64,000 nt of DNA from Alicyclobacillaceae bacterium I2511 (GCA_003584005.1 QXHL01000003.1:1-64000); one strand, 5' to 3'; positions 7,757-16,868 are shown, numbered from the stretch's first letter. Numbers and translations are program-made. The notes: generated by a model from the sequence alone, not told the origin.

Positions 7757-9516
7757 CAGTGAAGCACCCCCAGAGAAAAGACTTGCTCACTGCGTGCAAT
7801 GATTTCTTGTAAAGTAAATGGATCGCCATCAAAGCGCAGACAACGATGCAAACGATCATGAAACCCAACTTCTTTTTGAATCAGTTCTGCCAACTGTCCG
7901 GTGCTATTTTGCTCCACTACTAAGGCTGTTTCAACACCCTGCATGGCTTTTTGAAATGCCTCAACTGGAAAAGGAGCTAACCGCGAAAAGTGGATATGTT
8001 TTAGGTAAAAGCCACTATTTTCAAGTACCAGACGAGCCTCTTCCAGCACACCCCACGTGCTACCAAAACCAATTAAAACTGCAGAGGCCTTTTCATTTCC
8101 TTCCTGATATACACCTGTGAAGTGTTGAAAGTCGGCTAATTTGCGTTGCCGTTTGGCAACCTGAGCTCGCCTTGTCGGCATATCTTCAATCTCCAAGCCA
8201 ACTGCACTGTGCTCATTGCCTAGGGCCACATGCCGCCCGTTTTTCTGACCAGGCAATGCACGAGCAGAAATTCCATCGGCCACATCTAAATTGTAGCGCT
8301 GATACGTATTTGCCCCCATCTTCTCCAGATCTGCCACTTGCAGTAGCTTGCCTCGATCATGATGAATTTGGTCAAGTGGAAATTCATTGATAGTTTGAGA
8401 AGACATGCCTAAATACATGTCGGATAAAACAATCACGGGCAACTGGTAACGTTCTGCCAGATTGAATGCTTCAGCAGTGAGCAAAAAACATTCTTCCACT
8501 GTACGTGGTGTCAACACAATCCGTTGAATTTCCCCGTGTGTCCCATAAAGTGCTTCATTAAGGTCGCTTTGTTCCGTCTTAGTTGGCAGACCAGTAGACG
8601 GACCACTCCGTTGAACGTCTACAACCACGACAGGAGTCTCGGACATTCCTGCCAATCCCAAAGCCTCCATCATCAAGGAAAAACCCGGTCCAGATGTGGA
8701 AGTCATAGCTCGGACACCAGTAAAATTTGCACCGATGGCCATGTTCATCGCTGCAATTTCGTCTTCCGCTTGTACTACAACCCCTCCATAACGCGGAAAC
8801 TGTGCAATGGCCCAATACATAATTTCCGTAGCTGGAGTGATGGGGTAAGCAGACAAAAAACGACATCCCCCCGCTAGTGCGCCAAACCCTACCGCCTGAT
8901 TGCCAGAAGCGTATAAATGCGTCGTTGCAGGGATCTGTTCTTTAAGTCGAGGTAGCGGAAAACGAACGGTAAAGTGCTCTTCAAAGTACGCAAATCCCCG
9001 CTGTAAAGCAGCCATATTTTGTTCTACTACTGCAGGACCTTTTTTACCGAATTTTTCTTGTATCACCGGTCGCAGTGCCTCTACATCCAATTCATGAATG
9101 CAGGCGCTCGCACCGATGGCCACCATATTTTTCATAATAGAATTCCCGGATTCCTTGGCTAACTCAGTAAGTGGAACCCCACATAAATTGACATTTCGAG
9201 TGTCCGGTGCCTTTGCTTCAAATTCGGCCGTGTCATAAATCACCACGGCACCATCCACTAACTCGTGCCAGTTATAATCAATGGTGGTTGGGTCAAAAGC
9301 CACTAAAACATGTACCAAATCTCCGTGGTGTCGCAATACCTGGTTAGAACTGCGAACCTTATAATTAGTGTGTCCACCTTTAATCAAAGACATGAAATGG
9401 CGGTATGTGAACACATAGTATCCCATACGGTGTAAGGCAACAGCATAGATGTCTCCGGTGCTGTCGATACCTTCACCTTGTTTGCCGCCCACCTTCCAAC
9501 CAATATCCTCCGACAT
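7756..9516 (-). CDS. korA: 2-oxoacid:ferredoxin oxidoreductase alpha subunit (copy 1)
   Basis: A 586-residue fused gamma-alpha subunit. The N-terminal ~190 residues are the gamma domain (KVGGKQGEGIDSTG at its start, likely CoA/TPP contact). The alpha domain follows, with YPITPATE near residue 230 and PSTGLPTKTEQSDL further on. The ATG at 9516 follows GGGGGG by six nucleotides; the open frame extends 55 codons upstream without a ribosome site. It is first in a two-gene operon with korB and divergent from the 3D-domain gene 80 nt away. It shares its domain plan and motifs with the copy at 11039 while differing clearly along its length. Confidence 0.92.
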   Translation of the reverse strand: MSEDIGWKVGGKQGEGIDSTGDIYAVALHRMGYYVFTYRHFMSLIKGGHTNYKVRSSNQVLRHHGDLVHVLVAFDPTTIDYNWHELVDGAVVIYDTAEFEAKAPDTRNVNLCGVPLTELAKESGNSIMKNMVAIGASACIHELDVEALRPVIQEKFGKKGPAVVEQNMAALQRGFAYFEEHFTVRFPLPRLKEQIPATTHLYASGNQAVGFGALAGGCRFLSAYPITPATEIMYWAIAQFPRYGGVVVQAEDEIAAMNMAIGANFTGVRAMTSTSGPGFSLMMEALGLAGMSETPVVVVDVQRSGPSTGLPTKTEQSDLNEALYGTHGEIQRIVLTPRTVEECFLLTAEAFNLAERYQLPVIVLSDMYLGMSSQTINEFPLDQIHHDRGKLLQVADLEKMGANTYQRYNLDVADGISARALPGQKNGRHVALGNEHSAVGLEIEDMPTRRAQVAKRQRKLADFQHFTGVYQEGNEKASAVLIGFGSTWGVLEEARLVLENSGFYLKHIHFSRLAPFPVEAFQKAMQGVETALVVEQNSTGQLAELIQKEVGFHDRLHRCLRFDGDPFTLQEIIARSEQVFSLGVLH

Positions 9517-9595
9517 AATCAACCCCCCAATTGTCCGCAGATCTAGTGTGCCCCTATGAAGCATAAATTCATTCCGCACGGGAAAGCCTATCCCC

Positions 9596-10321
9596 ATGCA
9601 AAGATGGATACGATGGACCCGGGTAAGTTTCTTGGGCCTTACCTGTTTGCTAATAGCAAGTGGGCTAGCACCAAGATACACACAGGGATTGCAGACACTA
9701 GAATATTCTCGTAAGCTTAGTGTAACACAGTCCCAATATAATGACTATGACAGTCGTCAAATGTTTGTCAAAAAGTCTACTGTATTCCCAATTGTACCGT
9801 TGAATTTTGTGCCCCTCAAGGGTGTAACAAAACAGTATAACAGGTGCCAAACCTGTGATGTAACAGTGCAGTTCAGAGAGCTCCTTCCAATTGTCAGTAG
9901 CCCCCCGCAACCACTCCCCTCTGAGCGTAAACAAACCTCTCAGGCCATCTTGCCCGTGTCTACAGGGGGAGTGTCCAGCGACGTCTTAGAAGACTTTACT
10001 TTGACCGCTTATGCCCTTACAAAAAATTCTACAGGCAAATCCCCTGGTAGTCCTGGATTTGGCATTACTGCCAGCGGAACAAAGGCAACCCTGAACCGAA
10101 CAGTCGCTGTCGACCCACGGATCATCCCAATAGGAAGCCACATTTATATTGACGGAATTGGGTGGCGGATTGCCGAAGATACCGGGCTGGCCATCAAGGG
10201 CAGGCACATTGATGTCCTCCTGCCTTCAGACGAAGTTGCCTGGGAATTCGGTGTTAAAAGACACATCAAAGTTCGTGTGGCACATCAGCCATTTAGGAAA
10301 CTTCCAGGTATTTCTCCATGA
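9596..10321 (+). CDS. Exported 3D-domain protein
   Basis: A 241-residue protein with an N-terminal hydrophobic segment (residues 10-25, signal or anchor), a low-complexity middle and a C-terminal 3D domain (~130-235). The domain is named for three aspartates; the candidates here are VAVDPRIIPIG, EDTG and HIDV. In Bacillus relatives such as YabE, YocH and YuiC this fold is a peptidoglycan lytic transglycosylase-like enzyme. No LysM or G5 domain is present. The ribosome site is weak (GGAAAG). The 3' end overlaps the convergent gene that follows by 29 nt. It probably acts in cell-wall or spore-coat remodelling. Confidence 0.75.
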   Translation: MQRWIRWTRVSFLGLTCLLIASGLAPRYTQGLQTLEYSRKLSVTQSQYNDYDSRQMFVKKSTVFPIVPLNFVPLKGVTKQYNRCQTCDVTVQFRELLPIVSSPPQPLPSERKQTSQAILPVSTGGVSSDVLEDFTLTAYALTKNSTGKSPGSPGFGITASGTKATLNRTVAVDPRIIPIGSHIYIDGIGWRIAEDTGLAIKGRHIDVLLPSDEVAWEFGVKRHIKVRVAHQPFRKLPGISP

Positions 10322-10730
10322 ATTCCACAAACTGCTGCAAGGTACTCGGGTATTGCCGCACACCGGACAGCACTTCATTAGCAGTGAGTTGATCATATTT
10401 GTGGATGAGACGTTCGCGTAGTCCCAACGCACCCGTAAAATTGTTAAACCACTCTTTGGGCACAACCGATTCATCTACCATAATACGAAAAATATCTTCA
10501 TAACTACCCGGGTCACGCATCACCAATCCGACAATCAAGGAGCTTGCCGCATCGGTGGCGCTTTCAAGACAGACATGCAGTGCGCGCTCGGCCGCCCAAA
10601 GAAGGGTGATGTCCTCCCACCAGAAATCGTCCCGCTGAGATAACCCTTTGAGCCAGTCCAATCGGACCTGCATTGTAGTCAAAGAACGCCTCACTTCTGT
10701 GCGTAGGCTGTCTGTCATGAACATCATCAT
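10293..10730 (-). CDS. YutE/HepT-like (DUF86) protein
   Basis: A protein of about 145 residues resembling Bacillus YutE. The matching core is SLIVGLVMRDPGSYEDIFRI, and RERLIHKY fits the RX4-6HXY motif of HepT-type HEPN nucleases. HepT toxins pair with an MntA nucleotidyltransferase, but no such gene is adjacent, so this is an orphan and toxin activity is doubtful. The start is uncertain: three consecutive ATG codons (10724-10730) follow GGAG, and the frame stays open to 10832. Its 3' end overlaps the 3D-domain gene tail to tail, so the two messages can pair over 29 nt. Confidence 0.7.
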   Translation of the reverse strand: MMMFMTDSLRTEVRRSLTTMQVRLDWLKGLSQRDDFWWEDITLLWAAERALHVCLESATDAASSLIVGLVMRDPGSYEDIFRIMVDESVVPKEWFNNFTGALGLRERLIHKYDQLTANEVLSGVRQYPSTLQQFVEFMEKYLEVS

Positions 10731-10836
10731 CAGCTCCATGAGGGAGTTTATATAGACCAAGCGAGTATACTCTAAATAAGTCTTGTCGCCTTCTGGCCTT
10801 GTTCGGACACAATTTAAAAGATTTGTCGACACACAG

Positions 10837-10865
10837 TTTCAATACTCCCCCATGTACAGTATAAT
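10837..10865 (+). promoter_or_regulatory. Candidate promoter of the second korAB operon
   Basis: TTTCAA (10837-10842) and a perfect TATAAT (10860-10865) are 17 nt apart. Transcription would start near 10872, leaving a leader of about 165 nt before korA. No recognised riboswitch fold is seen in the leader. Confidence 0.5.
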
Positions 10866-11038
10866 TGACCACGGTGGGTTGACCAAGGCTGCACCGGGTT
10901 TTGTCTTGCCCCTGGTGCTTGTTTTGCCCACAGACCATCCAAACCGTTCACGCACTGCCGTAATGCGCGCTGTACCGTTATGTTTAAAGATTCGGTGGGA
11001 GCAAAGAGGCAGGGTGTTGACAGAGGAGTGGAAAAGGC

Positions 11039-12772
11039 ATGCTGGAACAACTTTCGTGGAAGGTTGGCGGACTGCAAGGCGAAGGCGTAGAAAGTACCGG
11101 CGAAACATTTGCTGTTGCACTCAACCGACGCGGGTATTACGTGTACTCATTTCGACAATTTTCATCTCGTATTAAGGGAGGACACTCCAACGACAAAGTG
11201 CGGGTCAGCCTGAAACAATTCCGCACTAGCACTGATTACACGGACGTGCTTCTGGCCTTTGACCAAGACACTATCGATCTTGAGGCTGGTGAGGTCCGCA
11301 ACGGCGGCGTCGTTATTGCGGATGAAAAATTCAATCCAACAGCTCCAGATCACGTACATCTATTCACTGTTCCTCTCACCCGCATCGCAGAAGACTGTGG
11401 TTCTGCAATTATGAAAAACATGGTCTCTCTAGGAGCATCCGCAGCCGTGCTAGGACTGCCGATAGAAACATTTACAGAGGTTGTCGAGGAGCGATTCCAC
11501 CGCAAAGGTCAGAAAGTTGTGGATCAAAATATTGAAGCAATCCGGCTAGGATACGAGTTTATTAAGGATGCTGGTGGTAGTAACCTTGAATTTGCGCTGA
11601 AGCCTGCCGACGGAACTCGCCGCTTATTCATGATGGGTAACGACGCGCTGGCCTTAGGTGCGTTGGCTGCAGGTGCACGGGTAATGCCTGCCTACCCGAT
11701 TACACCCGCCTCAGATGTGATGGAATATTTAATCAAAAAATTTCCTAAGGTGGGCGGCGTAGTCGTCCAAACCGAAGATGAAATCGCGGCAATGAACATG
11801 ACAATAGGAGCTGCCTACGGTGGCGCCCGCTCTTTTACTGCCACATCTGGACCCGGACTGGCCTTAATGATGGAGGCAATTGGTTTAGCAGGAATGACTG
11901 AAATGCCTGTCGTCATTATTGATACTCAACGTGGTGGGCCATCTACAGGACTTCCTACTAAGCAGGAACAATCGGACCTGTTTTCTGGGCTGTTTGGAAC
12001 CCATGGTGAAATACCAAAAATCGTTTTATTTCCAACTACTCCGGAAGACTGTTTCTACTCCATGGGTGAAGCCTTTAATCTGGCAGATAAGTACCAGTGC
12101 CCAGTCATCGTCCTAACAGACTTGCAATTGTCCTTAAGCAAACAAACTACAGAGCCTTTTCAGTTAGACAAGGTGACCATTGACCGCGGCTCCATCGCAA
12201 CGGCGGACATGCTGGCACAAGAACGCCCTGCCTCTGGGGAGGAGTTCAAACGCTATTTACTTACCGATACAGGAATTTCTCCTCGCGCATTTCCTGGCAC
12301 TCGGGGTGGAATTCACAAAGTTACCGGCGTAGAACACTCCGAGGACGGTCGGCCGAGTGAAGCGGTAACCAACCGTAAAAACATGATGGAAAAGCGTTTA
12401 AACAAATTTCAGGGAATTGAACTACCCGGAAGCTTGACGCGCACTGGAGACACAAATCCACAAGTGGCCATCCTTGGCATGGGAGCCAACATCGGTGCCA
12501 TTGAAGAGGCCTGTGAACGGCTACGTGAAGAGGGAATTACAGCTGCACATGTTCAACTTCGCACTTTACTGCCATTCCCGGTTCAAACCTTACAGCAGGC
12601 ACTGTCAGATGCCAAATACGTGGTTGTCGTTGAAAATAATGCCACAGGACAATTGCGGCATCTCCTGTCACACTTTGGGGTGGAACATCCACAAATTTCC
12701 AGTTGCCTGAAATACGACGGTTTAGCGTTTTTGCCAACCGATATTCAACAATTTGTCAAGGGGATGTTTTAA
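11039..12772 (+). CDS. korA: 2-oxoacid:ferredoxin oxidoreductase alpha subunit (copy 2)
   Basis: A 577-residue gamma-alpha fusion like copy 1. It opens with SWKVGGLQGEGVESTG, has YPITPASDVMEY in the alpha domain and keeps PSTGLPTKQEQSDL. The two copies align end to end but differ throughout, so this is an old paralogue and not a recent duplication. The ATG at 11039 follows AAAAGG, with GAGGAG slightly further up. The korB partner begins two nucleotides after its stop. Confidence 0.92.
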   Translation: MLEQLSWKVGGLQGEGVESTGETFAVALNRRGYYVYSFRQFSSRIKGGHSNDKVRVSLKQFRTSTDYTDVLLAFDQDTIDLEAGEVRNGGVVIADEKFNPTAPDHVHLFTVPLTRIAEDCGSAIMKNMVSLGASAAVLGLPIETFTEVVEERFHRKGQKVVDQNIEAIRLGYEFIKDAGGSNLEFALKPADGTRRLFMMGNDALALGALAAGARVMPAYPITPASDVMEYLIKKFPKVGGVVVQTEDEIAAMNMTIGAAYGGARSFTATSGPGLALMMEAIGLAGMTEMPVVIIDTQRGGPSTGLPTKQEQSDLFSGLFGTHGEIPKIVLFPTTPEDCFYSMGEAFNLADKYQCPVIVLTDLQLSLSKQTTEPFQLDKVTIDRGSIATADMLAQERPASGEEFKRYLLTDTGISPRAFPGTRGGIHKVTGVEHSEDGRPSEAVTNRKNMMEKRLNKFQGIELPGSLTRTGDTNPQVAILGMGANIGAIEEACERLREEGITAAHVQLRTLLPFPVQTLQQALSDAKYVVVVENNATGQLRHLLSHFGVEHPQISSCLKYDGLAFLPTDIQQFVKGMF

Positions 12773-12773
12773 A

Positions 12774-13646
12774 ATGGCGACAGTAACCGTCAAGGACTTT
12801 CGCAATGATGTGCGTCCCAACTGGTGTCCAGGCTGTGGAGATTTTTCTGTCCAAGCGTCCATCCAACGCGCTTTGGCATCACTAGGCAAACAACCCCATG
12901 AGGTTGCTGTAATTTCCGGTATTGGCTGTTCCGGACGAATTTCTGGATACATCAATGCCTATGGCTTTCACGGCGTCCACGGGCGGGCTTTGCCTGTAGC
13001 GCAAGGACTAAAATTAGCCAATCGAGACCTAACAGTGATTGCCGCTGGTGGAGATGGAGATGGGTTTGCCATTGGCCTCAATCACTTTATGCATTCTGTG
13101 CGAAGAAATATGGACGTTACCTATATCGTGATGGACAATCATATTTATGGACTAACTAAGGGTCAACATTCGCCCACGAGTGCACACGGATTTACTGCAA
13201 AAACAACACCCACAGGCAATATTGAAAATGCTGTCGTACCCGCACAACTCGCTCTGGGCGCAGGGATAGACTTTTTAGCACAGGGATTCTCCAGCGACGT
13301 GAATCAATTAGTGTCCCTGATTGAGCAGGCCATTCAACATAAGGGATTTTCTTTGGTGAACGTGTTCAGTCCTTGTGTCACCTATAATAAGGTTAACACG
13401 TATGACTTTTTCCGCGAAAATATAGTCAATCTAGACAACCTAGATGGATACGATTCAACCAGTCGCGTGGAAGCAATGAAAACCGTGATTGAAACGGAGG
13501 GCCTTTGTACAGGCCTAATTTACAGAAATGATAATCGACAGGACTTTGAAGACCAAATACCAGGTTATCTGACCACTCCCATCGCGCAGCAAAACCTACA
13601 ACTCAGTCCAGAAATCTTTGCAGAGAATCTTAAGGAATTCGCATAG
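12774..13646 (+). CDS. korB: 2-oxoacid:ferredoxin oxidoreductase beta subunit (copy 2)
   Basis: A 290-residue TPP-binding subunit. WCPGCGDFS, ISGIGCSGR, GGDGDGFAIG and MDNHIYGLTKGQ mark the cluster and cofactor sites. The start is the ATG at 12774, just after the korA stop, served by AAGGGG inside the end of korA; the frame extends a few codons upstream within korA but without a better site. A terminator follows. One pair may serve 2-oxoglutarate in the TCA cycle and the other pyruvate or branched-chain oxoacids; sequence alone does not tell which. Confidence 0.92.
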   Translation: MATVTVKDFRNDVRPNWCPGCGDFSVQASIQRALASLGKQPHEVAVISGIGCSGRISGYINAYGFHGVHGRALPVAQGLKLANRDLTVIAAGGDGDGFAIGLNHFMHSVRRNMDVTYIVMDNHIYGLTKGQHSPTSAHGFTAKTTPTGNIENAVVPAQLALGAGIDFLAQGFSSDVNQLVSLIEQAIQHKGFSLVNVFSPCVTYNKVNTYDFFRENIVNLDNLDGYDSTSRVEAMKTVIETEGLCTGLIYRNDNRQDFEDQIPGYLTTPIAQQNLQLSPEIFAENLKEFA

Positions 13647-13684
13647 AAAGTCTCTTTTTGGACTGCCTCTACTAGTGTTTTAAG

Positions 13685-13722
13685 AACAGCCCCCTTCTTA
13701 ATTTTACAGGAAGGGAGCTGTT
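13685..13722. terminator. Terminator between korB and the Nudix gene
   Basis: AACAGCCCCCTTC pairs with GAAGGGAGCTGTT (13 bp, one mismatch, 12-nt loop), with TTT at the 3' side on the plus strand and AAAAC before it. It lies between convergent genes and could serve both. Confidence 0.75.
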
Positions 13723-13760
13723 TGCATTCATTGACAATCATAAAAATCAGGGGATTGATT

Positions 13761-14237
13761 TTAAACATGTAGATGTTTCACATCCGCTAGCATGTAGGGC
13801 TGCAATAAGGGCCAAATCACTTCATAAACACGGTCTTTCATAATAAAACTCACGTCAGGATCTAGCTTGGCCTGTTGCGGGGACATATCCCATACCAGGC
13901 GCACATCCACAATTTCCGATGTTTGTGGTCTAGCTTCGACATCCTCTACATCCGCTACGTAGACCCACTTCACTTTTTTTTCGGGAGTCTGATAGGCCGC
14001 CAGCCAATGCAACTGTTTCAAACGCCCACCAACCTCTTCAAAGGTTTCACGTCTCGCTGCCTGCTCAGAATCTTCGTTAGGCTCGACCTTTCCACCAGGA
14101 ACCTCCCACCCTCGAAGTGGGTGTTTCCCCCATAATACTCCCCCCAGTAAGACAGGAAAGACCAGCACTGCTGCCGGCTTGTTATTCCTATTTCCAAAAC
14201 CCGTGTCTACATCCGTAGCCTGACTCACAGCATACAT
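13761..14237 (-). CDS. Nudix hydrolase, YtkD-like
   Basis: A 158-residue Nudix hydrolase. The Nudix box spans residues 49-71 (GKVEPNE...RETFEEVGG), with the metal-binding glutamates intact. The tail FIMKDRV matches the conserved end of Bacillus YtkD, which hydrolyses 8-oxo-dGTP and has RNA 5'-pyrophosphohydrolase activity in B. subtilis. AGGGG lies six nucleotides before the ATG. It is a single gene, convergent with the second korAB operon. Confidence 0.78.
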   Translation of the reverse strand: MYAVSQATDVDTGFGNRNNKPAAVLVFPVLLGGVLWGKHPLRGWEVPGGKVEPNEDSEQAARRETFEEVGGRLKQLHWLAAYQTPEKKVKWVYVADVEDVEARPQTSEIVDVRLVWDMSPQQAKLDPDVSFIMKDRVYEVIWPLLQPYMLADVKHLHV

Positions 14238-14662
14238 CCCTGTCCCCTCTGAACTGAGCTTAATGATTTCGTAAGATATAATGCAGTTTGTATCGATATT
14301 TTAATCTTGTCAAATAAAAGCCTTTGTTTCTTTCTGGCCTTGGTGACATAGTTGCTGTACACTTGATATGGAAAAAGGTTATTACGCAGAGAACGTGCCT
14401 ACCGTATCGGTAGGACCTTCTTACTTTTTACTAGTCTGACTGGCGCTGTCAACAAAGGGCTTTTACTTCTACAGATACAATCTAGTGTGCTACAGATGGG
14501 TCCACTTACTCGTGCATCTGCTTTACTTGTTTGAAAGTTTTGGCGTTGGCATGGTCTTTTTACGTCTCTGAACTTATGTGTAATCCTCTCACTAATTATA
14601 ATATGTGTTAGCTTAACACTATCCATCCATTGAAGAGAGGAAATCAAAGGAGTATTCCCCTA
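14238..14662. other. Intergenic region with a short palindromic hairpin
   Basis: This 425-nt AT-rich stretch lies between divergent genes. At 14398-14414, CCTACCG-TAT-CGGTAGG forms a 7-bp hairpin followed by a T-rich run, so it could be a weak plus-strand terminator. A 23-codon frame from 14369 overlaps the hairpin but has no ribosome site. No RNA gene is recognised. Confidence 0.35.
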
Positions 14663-15034
14663 ATGAGCGAACATGCAGAAAACCATTCCTCAGACTTCTC
14701 TAAAGTTCCGGTACCTCCAGGCTGTACCTTGATGCGGAAAGAGACCTTCGAATACACTACCCCGCATGCCGTGTATCGCGTTGATCTCTACGAAAACCAA
14801 GAAGAAACTTTTTATGCCATTGCTGTACCCGAGGACTCGGAAAAACTGGTTATTTATGGAACGCCGAATTTCAAGTCAAAAGAAAAAGCACTTCTCTCTC
14901 TTGTGGATAAAATTCGTAGAGAAGGTGTAGAAAAGCTCTTTTCCGAAAAAAATGACGTTCAGTCTGAGGAAAATGAGCTACAGGTTGAAGATGATAACAT
15001 CTCTATTCAGTCCAGCACGGATGACCAAGAATAA
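14663..15034 (+). CDS. Conserved-type hypothetical acidic protein
   Basis: A 123-residue soluble protein that I do not recognise. The middle third (residues ~25-85) is a compact alpha/beta-looking domain; the last ~35 residues are strongly acidic, with many Glu, Asp, Ser and Gln, and probably disordered. There is no signal peptide or membrane segment. AAAGGAG lies 10 nt before the ATG at 14663, which supports expression. It stands alone between divergent and convergent neighbours. Confidence 0.65.
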   Translation: MSEHAENHSSDFSKVPVPPGCTLMRKETFEYTTPHAVYRVDLYENQEETFYAIAVPEDSEKLVIYGTPNFKSKEKALLSLVDKIRREGVEKLFSEKNDVQSEENELQVEDDNISIQSSTDDQE

Positions 15035-15186
15035 CAAATCTCAGCAGTCGTATTTTTGGACAATCACCCTACAATTGCATCAAGGGCTGTAAAATTTTTT
15101 GAAGTAAACTCGTTCAACTAAAGAGGTATTAGCAATTTAACTTGGTGATTTTCAAGGGACAGATGATATAATCATTCGCTTGGGAA

Positions 15187-15681
15187 TCACCAATATTTAC
15201 CAATCGCTATTCCCAGTATCGCACCTATAACTGCTCCGGCCAAAACTTCCAGTGGTTCATGCCCAAGAATTTCCTTTAATCTTTCCCCCTCTTGGGAAAC
15301 CCCAGGTGAATCTTGGAAATCCACATCTGACTGATAAATTTCCATTGCAATTCGATTCAGCAAAACCGCGTGCTCGCCCGCATGTCGCCGAATTCCACCC
15401 GCGTCATACATCACAATGGCTGCAAACACAACAGCCGTCGCAAAAACTGGTGATTGAGGTCCAACCACGTAAAGCAGAGAGGCCACCAGAGCCATAACGC
15501 CCGCAGCGTGAGAACTAGGCATTCCACCCGCGTCTAAACATTTATGTAAATCCCACTCCTGATAACGCAAATAGTGCGCTGGAATCTTCAGAGCTTGTGT
15601 AATTAGAATAGTTAAGAAAGAGGCCATCAAAGGTGCATTATTCCACAGTCCATAAAAGAAATGCAATAAATCTGTTTTCAT
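15187..15681 (-). CDS. YuiD-like divergent PAP2-family membrane protein (DUF212)
   Basis: A 164-residue membrane protein of the YuiD family, distantly related to PAP2 acid phosphatases. It has about four hydrophobic helices, with the family motifs GGMPSSHAAGVMAL and MYDAGGIRRHAGEHA in the loops and a conserved LGHEPLEV near the C-terminus. The ATG at 15681 follows GGAGGGGATT. The substrate is unknown, though a lipid pyrophosphate is plausible. It is a single gene in a cluster of small conserved Bacilli genes. Confidence 0.82.
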   Translation of the reverse strand: MKTDLLHFFYGLWNNAPLMASFLTILITQALKIPAHYLRYQEWDLHKCLDAGGMPSSHAAGVMALVASLLYVVGPQSPVFATAVVFAAIVMYDAGGIRRHAGEHAVLLNRIAMEIYQSDVDFQDSPGVSQEGERLKEILGHEPLEVLAGAVIGAILGIAIGKYW

Positions 15682-15873
15682 AATCCCCTCCGCGCGTGAA
15701 ACCATTGTTACATCCTATTTTCTAATTCATCTACCCTACGCCTGCAATACTCTCCACCGCTTCTACGCGTTAATGCTCTACATAACTGATGCTCTTCATA
15801 AATGTAGATACCCGCACACGTGGACAGTCCACCCCATACAATAACCCGGAACGAAAGGAGCGATCCGTCGAGA

Positions 15874-16191
15874 ATGGTAACCATAGAACCGCTTCACTTT
15901 AAGGGCCATGTTATCGTCGGCATTGAAGTCCGGCTACCGAAAACGACTCTGCTCATACTGCAAACAAAATCAGGATATATCATGTGCGGTGCGCTTGATG
16001 TGGCACTGCTTCGCGACAAATTAGCACACCGCGGAATACTTGCCGCGCGGGCGGTAGGTGTAAAAACCATGGATGAATTGTGGAATGGAACCATCGAATC
16101 CTGCACCCAAGCAGCAGAAAAAATTAATATTTCCCCCGGAATATCGGTTCAAGATGCCCTTTCCAAAATGCTGGAACATGAACGTGCCTAA
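15874..16191 (+). CDS. YunC-like DUF1805 protein
   Basis: A 105-residue cytoplasmic protein. GYIMCGALDVALLRDKL and the RAVGVKTMDELW segment match Bacillus YunC (DUF1805) closely. The family is a small conserved fold of unknown function. The ATG at 15874 is the only credible start although AAAGGAG is 13 nt away, a longer spacing than usual. A strong terminator follows 27 nt after the stop. Confidence 0.85.
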   Translation: MVTIEPLHFKGHVIVGIEVRLPKTTLLILQTKSGYIMCGALDVALLRDKLAHRGILAARAVGVKTMDELWNGTIESCTQAAEKINISPGISVQDALSKMLEHERA

Positions 16192-16218
16192 AACATCAAA
16201 TTCAATAACCATGCCCCC

Positions 16219-16250
16219 ACGTGCCCCGACACGGTTTTGTCGGGGCACGT
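16219..16250 (+). terminator. Strong rho-independent terminator after the YunC-like gene
   Basis: ACGTGCCCCGACA pairs perfectly with TGTCGGGGCACGT (13 bp, 6-nt loop) and is followed by ATTTTTAT. It is a textbook intrinsic terminator. Confidence 0.95.
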
Positions 16251-16264
16251 ATTTTTATAGAGAT

Positions 16265-16417
16265 TGTCCGGAAAGGGGTCAGAACTTCCCGACGCATTGC
16301 CGCATTGCCGCGTCGTCGCCCCAAATGCTCCTTCACGTACCGAAAATGTACGCTCAGTGCGCATTTTAGGCTGGCCTCCTCGCACTACTTGGGTCACATC
16401 AGACCCCTTTCCGGACA
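16265..16417. mobile_element. 153-bp MITE-like element with 16-bp perfect terminal inverted repeats
   Basis: The ends are TGTCCGGAAAGGGGTC (16265-16280) and its exact reverse complement (16402-16417). The interior is non-coding, with short repeats (GCATTGCC, CCGCATTGCCGC). TTATAG occurs six bases or fewer outside each end (16255-16260 and 16423-16428) and may be a target duplication, though it is not flush with the repeats. A related sequence, TGTCCGGA with an AAGGG-like continuation, forms a short hairpin at 40829-40865. No transposase lies in the window, so mobilisation in trans is inferred. Confidence 0.6.
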
Positions 16418-16428
16418 CGCACTTATAG

Positions 16429-16868
16429 CGTTCTAGCCCACTATCTGCAACAAACACTTCTCTAAGCACAGTTTAATTGTTAATTAATGGTTTACTGATC
16501 TGTCCCTCATTATGTGCTGCAATGAGTCGTCCAAACCACCTTTTTGGATCCATTCGTGAGACTTCCCATTTCTGCAAAAGGGAGTGAAACTCCATACCTT
16601 GCATAATAATTGCCGTCAGATTGCACGAATAATGAGATTAGAACAACAGTACCCCGCATTCTATTGTGATTCCATCTAGGCCTTGTGTCAACGCCTAGAC
16701 GTAGAATCTTTTCACCCCCCAGTTCACATTTATCACAAATTCGTGTACCATAACATCGATTCTATGCTTATGCATTCACCTTTGGTCTATGCTTTAGAAC
16801 ACATCTTTCAGATGAATATCACACTGAGAAAAAAATTGAAACCCAGAATCAAAAAGGAGAGAAATAAT
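16429..16868. other. Intergenic region upstream of the DedA gene
   Basis: This stretch of about 440 nt has no gene with a ribosome site. The DedA frame stays open through much of it from 16683, but the residues encoded there do not look like a DedA N-terminus. A promoter for dedA is expected; none is clear enough to mark. Confidence 0.4.

Noticed and set aside
10293-10730. HepT/MntA toxin-antitoxin pair
   Set aside because: The HepT-like motif is present, but no adjacent nucleotidyltransferase antitoxin gene exists, and the protein is closer to housekeeping YutE.
14369-14440. 23-codon open frame in the intergenic region
   Set aside because: No ribosome site, and it overlaps a palindromic hairpin; chance is the simpler reading.
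16683-16868. N-terminal extension of the DedA protein
   Set aside because: The extra 62 residues are polar and unlike DedA N-termini, whereas a TTG with AGGAG at nine nucleotides gives the family length.
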